Of a DNA stretch of 48,926 bases, positions 15,672 through 22,655 are shown in pieces. This DNA is from an uncultured Collinsella sp. Lineage in GTDB: Bacteria; Actinomycetota; Coriobacteriia; Coriobacteriales; Coriobacteriaceae. Below the pieces are notes generated by a model. The model was not told the origin of the DNA, searched no databases, and saw only the letters and a program-made list of their open reading frames with translations. A program made the translations under genes and the position numbers. The stretch spans positions 1-48,926 of the forward strand of contig CAAEON010000023.1 in the NCBI GenBank assembly GCA_900757615.1, read 5' to 3'. Position 1 is the first letter of the stretch. Each line of letters opens with the position of its first letter.

Positions 15672-17039
15672 CTACAAGCAAAAAGCCATATACAACGGAA
15701 GATGTGCCAGCTGTGCTTCGGCATCCCACTCGAGTTGTTTAGGGTGCAACACGTAAGCCATCCCAATCTTCTTGTTAAAGCGCGCGCGGAATCGGTCGAG
15801 GGAGATGGTTCCGTATCTGCGTGGCGACTTAACTTCGATGGGGCTGATGCGCGGCTTTCCGGCGGCATTGACATAGGGTCGGGTAACGAGGAAGTCGATT
15901 TCCATGCGCTCCTCCCCCTCCTTCTTTCCGCTTTGGGAATAAAAGAAGAGCCTGTGTCCATTGGCCTTTAGAGATTGGGCAACGTAGTTTTCGGTAAGCA
16001 TTCCTTCGTTCAATCCGATGTCGCCGCGAAGCACGGCCCTGTAAACGTCTTCATCGGTATCGTTGTTGTCAGAGAAGGCAAGCGTTACGAGCAAGCCGGT
16101 GTCTGCCATGTAGCACTTGAGGGCCGTTTGCTCCATGCTGAGTGAAAGGCCCACGCTCGGTTCGCTTGCGGCATAGCAGATATTGGCAATTCGCGCGTCT
16201 GCCAGCCAAAAGAAGGCTTCTTCGTAGGTGCGCATGCGTGCGTTTTTATCAAGTGAGGAAAGCTTGAATCGTTTTTCGTGCCTAGAGAGCTGACCCGGGA
16301 TGCCATCGAGTACGGAGACGACTTTGAATTCGTAACCGGTTGCAAAACGAGAGATATCGTTGCGATAGAGCTGGACGATTCGGCGCTTCGAAGCGTCGAC
16401 GGGCGCAAAAGCGCGCTGTTCAACATAGATGGATACCGGCTCAGGCATGCCGCCTACGAGCATGTATTCGCGCATAAGGGAGAGCGCTCTGCGATGTAGG
16501 GCATCGGGGAGCGGCTTCATCTTGTTAAAACTCATGCGAATGAGATCGGCCAGCCCCTTTTCGTCCATGCCCCAAAGAAACTCCTCAAAGTCGAGGGGCT
16601 CAAGTTCCAGAGACTCTTCCTCGGATGGGATGACGATATCTTTAATGTTCTGCTTGATGCTGAGCAGGGATCCAGTTTCGATGTAGTCGTAACGTCCGTC
16701 TGCAACGAGATACTTGATGAGTCCGCGTGCTTGCGGGTACATCTGGACCTCGTCAAAGACGATAAGCGTCTCGTGTTCATAGAGTTTGACGTTATAGAAA
16801 ACCGAGAGATAGAGGAAGAGCGAGTCGAAGTCAGTGCGATAGTCCTCAAAATATTGCTTAACTTCGGCAGGTGCTTGAAAGAAATCAATGACAAGGCAGG
16901 ACTTGTATTCGGTTTCTCCAAACGTACGGGCAAGCGTGCTCTTGCCGACGCGACGGGCTCCTTCAATAAGAAGTGCTGTTTTACCAGCGCTTTCATGCTT
17001 CCATTTTAGTAGTTTGTCATAGGCTTTTCGTTTAAGCAT
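15672..17039 (-). CDS. AAA ATPase with DUF4143 (archaeal ATPase-like family)
   Basis: The protein is about 455 residues. The Walker A motif is IEGARRVGKSTLARTF near residue 26, Walker B is ETLIVFDEVQMYP, and a sensor-like YIETGSLLSIK follows. The DUF4143 region ends with a nuclease-like IDFLVTRP...ISPIEVKSPRRYGT (D..E.K arrangement). Such ATPases are numerous and mobile in gut Actinobacteria and have no settled function. MLKRKAYDKLLKW gives the usual N-terminus, so ATG 17039 is preferred; the frame is open to 17087 through two of the upstream repeats. Base use is more AT-rich than the neighbours, suggesting transfer. Confidence 0.85.
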   Translation of the reverse strand: MLKRKAYDKLLKWKHESAGKTALLIEGARRVGKSTLARTFGETEYKSCLVIDFFQAPAEVKQYFEDYRTDFDSLFLYLSVFYNVKLYEHETLIVFDEVQMYPQARGLIKYLVADGRYDYIETGSLLSIKQNIKDIVIPSEEESLELEPLDFEEFLWGMDEKGLADLIRMSFNKMKPLPDALHRRALSLMREYMLVGGMPEPVSIYVEQRAFAPVDASKRRIVQLYRNDISRFATGYEFKVVSVLDGIPGQLSRHEKRFKLSSLDKNARMRTYEEAFFWLADARIANICYAASEPSVGLSLSMEQTALKCYMADTGLLVTLAFSDNNDTDEDVYRAVLRGDIGLNEGMLTENYVAQSLKANGHRLFFYSQSGKKEGEERMEIDFLVTRPYVNAAGKPRISPIEVKSPRRYGTISLDRFRARFNKKIGMAYVLHPKQLEWDAEAQLAHLPLYMAFCL

Positions 17040-17051
17040 GGCTACCTCGTA

Positions 17052-17134
17052 CACGATATCCAGAACTTTTATAACCTGATTATGCACGATATCCAGAACT
17101 TCAGACCCTTAGAATTGCACGATATCCAGAACTT
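17052..17134. repeat. Three perfect 17-bp direct repeats at 33-bp period
   Basis: CACGATATCCAGAACTT occurs at 17052-17068, 17085-17101 and 17118-17134, and a partial copy (GCACGAT) follows at 17135. The exact 33-base period is about three helical turns, so all copies face the same side of the DNA. It is also a whole number of codons: read on the minus strand every copy can encode K/E-VLDIV. They lie directly upstream of the ATPase gene. The remaining sequence up to eno holds no gene that I can support. Confidence 0.9.
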
Positions 17135-17298
17135 TGCACGATGTGAAAAAGCACATTATTGGCTCTTTCATTCGCAAGCCAGGTAAAGACGGTATGCCGA
17201 TAGAAGAATTTAATGGGGGGGGCGACCTCTAGAGATGAATGCTCGGTGCAAAAACAAGCGCCCCAAAGAATGATTTCTCCAATTCATATGTATCCCTC

Positions 17299-17343
17299 GG
17301 CTAACTTAGGGCATAATGCAAAAAGTGCGACATGGCTAACTTA
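17299..17343. repeat. Pair of 10-bp direct repeats upstream of eno
   Basis: GGCTAACTTA occurs at 17299-17308 and again at 17334-17343, 35 bases apart, bracketing a GCATAATGC segment that could be a -10 region. It may be an operator or promoter feature of eno; no -35 box is clear. Confidence 0.35.
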
Positions 17344-17419
17344 TGAACCTGCGCGCCGCTGTGGCGTGCAAGCCGTGTCGCCAAGCATTCAACCCGTTTC
17401 CAAGTGAGAGGGAGACAAC

Positions 17420-18709
17420 ATGAGCGATATTTTGGATGTCTACGGCCGCGAGGTGCTCGACAGTCGCGGCAACCCCACCGTCGAGGTCGAGGTCGTGCTC
17501 GAGGACGGCAGCTTCGGCCGCGCGATGGTGCCTTCGGGCGCTTCGACCGGCGCCTTTGAGGCATGTGAGCTGCGCGACGGTGACAAGGGCCGCTATCTGG
17601 GCAAGGGTGTCTCGCAGGCCGTCGAGCACGTCAACAACGAGTGCGCCGATGCCGTCGTGGGCCTCGACGCCTTCGATCAGCGCGCCGTCGATGCCGCACT
17701 GATCGCCGCCGACGGTACGCCCAACAAGACCAAGCTCGGCGCCAACGCCATTCTGGGCGTATCGCTGGCCGTTGCCCGCGCTGCGGCAGAGTCGGCGGGC
17801 CTGTCGCTGTACCAGTACCTGGGCGGCGTCAACGCTCACCTGCTGCCCACGCCTATGATGAACATCCTCAACGGCGGCGTGCATGCCGACAACAACGTTG
17901 ACTTCCAGGAGTTCATGATCATGCCCGTGGGTGCTCCGAGCTTTGCCGAGGGTCTGCGCTGGTGCGCCGAGGTCTACCACACCCTCAAGGGCGTGCTGCG
18001 CGAGGCCGGCTTGGGCGGCGGCGTGGGCGACGAGGGCGGTTTCGCGCCCAACCTCAAGACCAATGCCGAGCCATTCGAGTACATCACCAAGGCCGTGGAG
18101 AAGGCTGGTTTTAAGCCCGGCGTCGACTTCATGTACGCCATGGATCCGGCATCCACCGAGTTCTACAACGCCGAGACCGGTATGTACGAGCTCAAGGGCG
18201 AGGGCGTAGGGTACACGAGCGCCCAGATGGTCGATTACTGGGAGAAGCTGGTCGACACCTATCCCATCATCTCCATCGAGGACGGCATGGCCGAGGAGGA
18301 CTGGGACGGCTGGGTTGAGCTCACCCGTCGCATTGGCAACAAGGTACAGCTGGTGGGCGACGACCTGTTTGTCACCAACACCGAGCGCCTTAAGAAGGGC
18401 ATCGAGCTGGGCGCCGCCAACGCGATTCTGGTCAAGGTCAACCAGATCGGCACGCTCACCGAGTCGCTCGAGGCTATCGAGACTGCCAAGGAGGCCGGCT
18501 ACGTTTGCATCGTGAGCCACCGTTCCGGCGAGACCGAGGACTCCACGATTGCCGACCTGGTCGTGGGTGTTAATGCTGGCCAGATTAAGTCGGGCGCCCC
18601 GTGCCGCAGCGACCGTATCGCCAAGTACAACCAGCTCATCCGTATCGAGGACGAGCTCGAGGGCAGCGCGCGCTACGCCGGCAAGTCTGCGTTCTACAAC
18701 ATTCGTTAG
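17420..18709 (+). CDS. eno: Enolase
   Basis: The 429-residue enolase converts 2-phosphoglycerate to phosphoenolpyruvate in glycolysis. It shows VYGREVLDSRGNPTVEVEV, MVPSGASTGAFEA, MMNILNGGVHADNNVDFQEF, SIEDGMAEEDWDGW (metal ligands), the catalytic lysine loop in AILVKVNQIGTLTE, and the C-terminal SHRSGETEDSTIADL. GAGAGGGAG precedes the ATG. Codon use is strongly biased, as expected for high expression. It begins the actinobacterial order eno - divIC - ppx and has its own terminator. Confidence 0.98.
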   Translation: MSDILDVYGREVLDSRGNPTVEVEVVLEDGSFGRAMVPSGASTGAFEACELRDGDKGRYLGKGVSQAVEHVNNECADAVVGLDAFDQRAVDAALIAADGTPNKTKLGANAILGVSLAVARAAAESAGLSLYQYLGGVNAHLLPTPMMNILNGGVHADNNVDFQEFMIMPVGAPSFAEGLRWCAEVYHTLKGVLREAGLGGGVGDEGGFAPNLKTNAEPFEYITKAVEKAGFKPGVDFMYAMDPASTEFYNAETGMYELKGEGVGYTSAQMVDYWEKLVDTYPIISIEDGMAEEDWDGWVELTRRIGNKVQLVGDDLFVTNTERLKKGIELGAANAILVKVNQIGTLTESLEAIETAKEAGYVCIVSHRSGETEDSTIADLVVGVNAGQIKSGAPCRSDRIAKYNQLIRIEDELEGSARYAGKSAFYNIR

Positions 18710-18773
18710 GCAAGCGGCGTGTGCGGGGGCGGGGTTGACTCGGCTCCGTTCCACTTCTGATGGCCGCTATTGG

Positions 18774-18805
18774 GCGCTGGGCCGTGTGGCTCAGCGCCTT
18801 TTTTA
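18774..18805 (+). terminator. Rho-independent terminator after eno
   Basis: GGCGCTG(GGCC)...(GGCT)CAGCGCC forms a stem of at least 10 pairs, followed by TTTTTT. It lies 65 bases after the eno stop. Confidence 0.8.
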
Positions 18806-18895
18806 TGTCGAGCAAAGGCTGCCGAAGGCGTTGCGCGCGCTCGTGCTATAACTAGGGTACTTAGCGCAAACAAACCTCAACCGCACAAGGCGCAC

Positions 18896-19648
18896 ATGGA
18901 TCAGATTTACGACAACAGGTACTATTCCGCCGGTTCGCGTGAGCCGTCGTCTCGCCGCGCGCATACGGTGCAGCTTGGCGGGTCCGATTACGCCGGTGTC
19001 GACCGCTCCACGCAGCGACCGACAAGTGCCTCACACCCCCGTGCTCAAATGAATACGTCGACGGGCCGCCCGCCACACTCGACGCATGCCCAGCATCCCT
19101 CGGCTCAAACGCACGATAGGTCGAGCAGACCGTCGAGCCGTCTTTCGGGTTCGGACTTTATGCACTACGCCAATGACAACGCGGTGGTCAAGGCGATTTA
19201 CGACTTTACCCACGGACCCCAGCGAGGGTTGTTTATCGGTATCGTCGTTGCCCTGGTGCTCGTGAGCTTGTATTTTCCCGTGCGCGATCTGTATGTGGCC
19301 AAGCGCTCGAGCGACATCTTGGCCAAGCAGGTCGAGATTCGCCAGCAATACAACGACGAGCTGCAAAAAAGCGTCGACAAGCTGCTCTCGGAGGAGGGCA
19401 TCAAGGACGCGGCGACCGAGGACCTGGGGCTGGTAATGCCCGGCGAGACCAAGATTGACGTGCTGGGCCTGGACGACGATTCGGATTCGTCTTCGAGCAA
19501 GAAGTCGTCGAACGCCAGAAAGGCCAGCGAAGTGGCCAAGGAGATTGAGGAAGTCGGCAAGGACGCGCCGTGGTACATTCAGACGCTCGACATGCTGTTT
19601 GGTTTTAACGGCGTCGAAGGTCAGACGGTCGCGTCCAGCGGCGAGTAG
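18896..19648 (+). CDS. DivIC/FtsB-like septum formation initiator protein
   Basis: The 250-residue protein has a long Ser/Pro/His-rich, probably disordered cytoplasmic N-terminus (about 100 residues). One membrane segment follows (LFIGIVVALVLVSLYFPV), then an extracytoplasmic coiled coil (LAKQVEIRQQYNDELQKSVDKLL) and the short DivIC ending AATEDLGLVMPGE. A Ser/Lys-rich tail completes it. Members of the family act in the FtsL/FtsB/FtsQ divisome complex. Order eno - divIC - ppx supports the call, although the DUF501 gene often found between divIC and ppx is missing. The ATG at 18896 has only a weak ribosome site; TATAAC at 18847 may be its -10 box. Confidence 0.8.
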   Translation: MDQIYDNRYYSAGSREPSSRRAHTVQLGGSDYAGVDRSTQRPTSASHPRAQMNTSTGRPPHSTHAQHPSAQTHDRSSRPSSRLSGSDFMHYANDNAVVKAIYDFTHGPQRGLFIGIVVALVLVSLYFPVRDLYVAKRSSDILAKQVEIRQQYNDELQKSVDKLLSEEGIKDAATEDLGLVMPGETKIDVLGLDDDSDSSSSKKSSNARKASEVAKEIEEVGKDAPWYIQTLDMLFGFNGVEGQTVASSGE

Positions 19649-19668
19649 CGCCCAGAGGGGAGCCCGCA

Positions 19669-20673
19669 ATGGCAGGTTGCAAACGATATAAGGTGGCGGC
19701 GATCGACCTGGGAACGGTGTCGTCGCGACTGGTGCTGGCGCAGGTCGAGGCCGGGGCGATCGTGGAATCGTCCAAGCATACCGAGATTACCGATCTGGGC
19801 GAGGGCGTCGACGCGACGGGCCGCTTTTGCGAGGCGGCCGTTGAGCGCGTGCTTGCCGCATGCCGCATGTTTGTGGACGAGGCGCGTGCCTTTGGGGCCG
19901 TGTGCGTCTGCACCACGTGCACGAGTGCCGCGCGCGATGCGTCCAATGCTGCCTTGCTGCTGGACGGCCTGCGCGAGCTGGGGCTCGAACCGCAGGTGAT
20001 TCCGGGCGAGGTCGAGGCGCGCCTGACGTTTTTTGGCGTGGCGCACGACTTTGCAGGCGAGCGTATTATTGTCGCCGATTCGGGCGGCGGATCCACGGAG
20101 CTCGCGACGGGCGTCTATGCGCCGGAGCGTGGGGTCTTTGCGCTGGAAGGAACGCGCTCGCTGGACATCGGTTGCCGCCGCGTGACCGAGCGGTTTTTCT
20201 CGGCACTGCCGCCTGCGGACGGCGAGCTTGCGGCTGCTGCCGGCTGGGCGGGCGAGCAGTTCGCCGCCTATTTTGAGGGCCTGCCCAGCGACTTTGAGCG
20301 CGCCGAACGCTTGGTCGCAGTGGGCGGCACGGTGACTACGCTGGTGGCTCTGGTCCACGAGCTGGAACCGTACGATTCGAGCTTTGTGCACCTACGCGAG
20401 CTGTCGCTAGAGCAGGTCTCGGCCGCTATCGAGCGCATGTCTGTGTTGGACGCGGACGGCATCGCCGCGCTACCGGGTGTACAGCCCAAACGCGCTGGCG
20501 TGATCTTGGCAGGTGCCGTGGTGATTCGCGAACTCATGCGCGCCGGTGGCTACAGGGCGCTTACCGTGAGCGAGAACAGCCTGCTCGCCGGTATGACCGC
20601 CACCATCAACGAGACCCTCGACGGCGAGCTACCCACCATCGGCTGGACCCCCAGCCTGAGTGCCCTCCAATAA
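19669..20673 (+). CDS. ppx: Ppx/GppA family exopolyphosphatase
   Basis: A 334-residue protein with the ASKHA fold: AIDLGTVSSRLVLA (phosphate 1 motif), a long helical middle, VIPGEVEARLTFFGVA (with the catalytic Glu), IVADSGGGSTELA (phosphate 2) and VAVGGTVTTLVAL (adenosine-like motif). It hydrolyses polyphosphate or pppGpp; the one-domain length fits actinobacterial Ppx. AGAGGGGAG precedes the ATG, and it follows divIC by 20 bases. Its TAA stop forms the first bases of a 23-base inverted repeat. Confidence 0.9.
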   Translation: MAGCKRYKVAAIDLGTVSSRLVLAQVEAGAIVESSKHTEITDLGEGVDATGRFCEAAVERVLAACRMFVDEARAFGAVCVCTTCTSAARDASNAALLLDGLRELGLEPQVIPGEVEARLTFFGVAHDFAGERIIVADSGGGSTELATGVYAPERGVFALEGTRSLDIGCRRVTERFFSALPPADGELAAAAGWAGEQFAAYFEGLPSDFERAERLVAVGGTVTTLVALVHELEPYDSSFVHLRELSLEQVSAAIERMSVLDADGIAALPGVQPKRAGVILAGAVVIRELMRAGGYRALTVSENSLLAGMTATINETLDGELPTIGWTPSLSALQ

Positions 20674-20741
20674 GTTGCGGTGAAATAGTTCCTAAATGGG
20701 CTGATAAACTGCCAAAACAGGAACTATTCCACCGCAACTTA
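20671..20741. repeat. 23-bp inverted repeat on the ppx stop codon
   Basis: The arm at 20671-20693 (TAAGTTGCGGTG...) pairs with 20719-20741 with one mismatch, around a 25-base loop. The TAA stop of ppx is the outer end of the arm. The body AGGAACTATTCCACCGC is unrelated to the other hairpin families, but the head (GGAAC) is similar in style. Confidence 0.8.
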
Positions 20742-20760
20742 GAGGCTTAACGGCATCCAG

Positions 20761-20954
20761 AAGAAACGAGCCCGCATCCCCAGGGGGCACGGGCCCGTAA
20801 AAGCCAAATGGTAGGGGCGGTGGGACATCTGCGTATTTGTTGCGCAAATCCGCACCGGCTTCGGCTGCCTGCCGGCGTCCTCGCCGGCTCGCTACGGACG
20901 CTGCGCGTCCGCTTGACGCTCGCCCCCTCGCGGGTTCGAGCCCCACCGGCGTGC
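20761..20954. repeat. Duplicated tRNA-Leu 3' end and terminator, with tRNA-like debris
   Basis: Bases 20761-20826 repeat 20957-21021, which is the 3' end of the tRNA-Leu gene plus its terminator, at about 85-90 % identity. The copy keeps only about 17 bases of the tRNA (the acceptor and T-stem 3' side). Between the copies is a GC-rich stretch containing CGCGGGTTCGAGCCCCACCGG, a T-arm-like piece on the plus strand. This looks like remains of tandem tRNA genes or of an integration/excision event. Confidence 0.6.
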
Positions 20955-20993
20955 AAAAGAAACGGGCCCGCATCCCTGGGAGATACGGGCCCG
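20955..20993 (-). terminator. Terminator of tRNA-Leu
   Basis: On the minus strand, GGGCCCGTATC and GATGCGGGCCC form an 11-pair stem (one G-U), followed by GTTTCTTTT. It lies just downstream of the tRNA. Confidence 0.75.
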
Positions 20994-21003
20994 TAAAAGC
21001 CAA

Positions 21004-21088
21004 TGGTAGGGGCGGTGGGACTCGAACCCACAATCCTTGCGGCGAGAGATTTTAAGTCTCCTGCGTATGCCAATTCCGCCACGCCCCC
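21004..21088 (-). tRNA. tRNA-Leu (anticodon UAA)
   Basis: The minus strand reads GGGGGCG at the 5' end, a D-arm, the anticodon stem GGAGA/TCTCT around loop CTTAAAA (anticodon TAA), a long variable arm typical of Leu (CGCCGCAAGGATT), T-arm GTGGG-TTCGAGT-CCCAC and acceptor CGCCCCT with an encoded ACCA end. The acceptor stem has one G-U pair. It would decode UUA, a codon that is rare in this GC-rich genome. Confidence 0.93.
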
Positions 21089-21119
21089 GTGAGACTAGAA
21101 GTCTAGCACAAGCCGTCCG

Positions 21120-21743
21120 TTACGCGTTGACGGCCATCGAGTGTTGCCCCGACTTCTCCAGGAACTCCTGGAACTTGGCTTCGTCGCCCTTGTTCTTGTA
21201 CTGCAGAGCCAACAGATACTCCAAGCGGCAGCTCTTGACCTTGTCGTCACCGGCCTCCCTGAGCATGCGCTCCAGCTCGGGAATGTCGTTGTGGCGCTTG
21301 AGGATCATCGTGTCGTACATCAGTTGGCATTCGTGTGCGACTGCCTCGGCCTGGCCGCCCTCAAAGCCTTTGATCTCGTGCAGCAGCTCCTTGGACTTTT
21401 TGCGGTCCTCCTGGCCAACGTAGTAGTTAAAGGCCTTAATCACCAGGTCGACGCGCTGCATCTTGGGCAGATTGAGTCCCAGCAGCAAATCGAACATCTC
21501 GTCGGCGCGCTTGTGGTCCTCGCGCAGCAGATAGGAGTTCAGGCGCAGGTAGTCGCGGTTATAGCGCGGGTACAGCATGCTGGTGAGTTTGCCATCGAGC
21601 AAACGATCGAACTCGTCCCACTGCTTGGCGGCCATAAGCTGCTGCAGGCGTTTAAACGTGGTGCGTTTTTTGACGCTAAAGAACACCGACACGGCGATAC
21701 AAATAATGACGACGGCGGTCCAGAGTGTGCGGGAATCGGGCAT
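21120..21743 (-). CDS. Unknown membrane-anchored, TPR-like protein
   Basis: The 207-residue product starts with a single membrane segment (LWTAVVIICIAVSVFFSV) followed by a basic stretch (KKRTTFKRLQ). The rest is helical, with a repeated alpha-alpha pattern such as KQWDEFDRLLDGKL, NSYLLREDHKRADEMFDLLL and EYLLALQYKNKGDEAKFQEFL, like tetratricopeptide repeats. I do not recognise a named family. It probably acts as a protein-interaction scaffold on the cytoplasmic face. It stands alone between the tRNA and divergent PTS-like genes. Confidence 0.8.
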   Translation of the reverse strand: MPDSRTLWTAVVIICIAVSVFFSVKKRTTFKRLQQLMAAKQWDEFDRLLDGKLTSMLYPRYNRDYLRLNSYLLREDHKRADEMFDLLLGLNLPKMQRVDLVIKAFNYYVGQEDRKKSKELLHEIKGFEGGQAEAVAHECQLMYDTMILKRHNDIPELERMLREAGDDKVKSCRLEYLLALQYKNKGDEAKFQEFLEKSGQHSMAVNA

Positions 21744-21906
21744 ATTGAGCTCCTCGGTCGCTCATAAAACAGGCGGTATGACAACACGTACTAGATGTAT
21801 TATACGCAGCGCGCAGGCAAACTGGTACAAAAGTGCATCGAGGCCGAGCACCATCGCTCGCTGCGGTACACTTACCTAAAGTAAACCATGAAGGGAGATA
21901 TTACCT

Positions 21907-22194
21907 ATGAAGAAGATCGTTTTGGCTTGCGGTGCTGGCGCTGCTACTTCCACGCTCGTTGCCCAGAAGGTCGCCACCATGCTCGACGCCAACGGTTATG
22001 CCGGCAAGTATGAGATCGTGCAGTGCGCCATCTCCGAGGCCAAGGACGCTTGCGACGAGGGCGCCGACCTGCTGATCGCCACCACCGTTGCTCCCGAGGG
22101 CCTCACCTGCCCGTACGTGAGCGGCGTGCCCTTCATGACCGGCATGAACCGCGTTGCTGCCGAGAAGGCCGTCCTTGACGTTATGGCTCAGTAG
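21907..22194 (+). CDS. GatB-type PTS EIIB subunit, stand-alone
   Basis: A 95-residue EIIB of the galactitol class. The N-terminal IVLACGAGAATSTLVAQKV carries the phosphocysteine at residue 8 in the P-loop-like CGxGxATS motif, and the remainder follows the fold (DLLIATTVAPEG, GVPFMTGMN). AAGGGAGA precedes the ATG. No EIIA or EIIC is adjacent; the only partner is the VOC gene 11 bases downstream. It may serve a transporter encoded elsewhere or act as a phosphorylation-dependent regulator. Confidence 0.85.
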   Translation: MKKIVLACGAGAATSTLVAQKVATMLDANGYAGKYEIVQCAISEAKDACDEGADLLIATTVAPEGLTCPYVSGVPFMTGMNRVAAEKAVLDVMAQ

Positions 22195-22205
22195 GCGCTG
22201 CCTAT

Positions 22206-22580
22206 ATGAATGAGCAGAACGCCAATCCGGTCGAGCTCTTTGGCATGCGCGTTGCCCATGTGGGCATTAACGCCACCGACCCGGCAGACGCCTTGGAGAT
22301 CGCGGAGCTGTTCTCGACGATGATGGGCCTGCCCGTCATCGAGACCCCGGTTTCGTACTTCAATGATTCGCTGATCGAGGTCATGAAGCAGAACGGTCGT
22401 GGCACCAAGGGCCACATCGGCTTTGCCGTCAACGACATCGATGCGGCCGAGAAGTGGTTTGCCGAGCGCGGGCTCGAGGTCAACGAGGAGTCGCGCGTGC
22501 TGCTGCCCGACGGCGGCACCAAGATCGTGTACTTTAAGCGCGAGTTCGCCGGTTTCGCCGTGCATCTGTGCCGCGAGTAG
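22206..22580 (+). CDS. VOC-fold (glyoxalase/bleomycin resistance-like) protein
   Basis: A 124-residue protein with the vicinal oxygen chelate pattern: MRVAHVGINATDPADALEIAELFSTMMGLPVIETP, KGHIGFAVNDIDAAEKWF, and FAGFAVHLC. Candidate metal ligands are the His of AHVGIN, the His of KGHIGF and the Glu of LIEVMKQ. The substrate is unknown. Placement in an apparent two-gene operon with a galactitol-type EIIB suggests carbohydrate metabolism. Confidence 0.8.
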   Translation: MNEQNANPVELFGMRVAHVGINATDPADALEIAELFSTMMGLPVIETPVSYFNDSLIEVMKQNGRGTKGHIGFAVNDIDAAEKWFAERGLEVNEESRVLLPDGGTKIVYFKREFAGFAVHLCRE

Positions 22581-22604
22581 CGCACAAGCTGCCATAGCTA
22601 GCAA

Positions 22605-22636
22605 AAAGGGATAGGGCCGCGTGGCCCTATCCCTTT
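22605..22636. terminator. Bidirectional terminator between VOC gene and histidine kinase
   Basis: A perfect 14-bp stem (AAAGGGATAGGGCC / GGCCCTATCCCTTT) with loop GCGT has T runs on both strands. It serves the plus-strand VOC gene and the minus-strand kinase operon. Confidence 0.88.
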
Positions 22637-22655
22637 ATTTATGCCGAGGGGCTTC

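Noticed and set aside
17052..17134. CRISPR array
   Set aside because: Only three 17-bp units with 16-base gaps and no cas genes; unit and gap lengths do not fit a CRISPR array.
17336..18754. Long minus-strand frame opposite enolase
   Set aside because: Shadow of eno with the same Val/Gly/His-rich look; no ribosome site or family match.
20837..21055. Small plus-strand frame ending GGGTRTHNP
   Set aside because: This peptide arises from reading across a tRNA gene and is a common false prediction.
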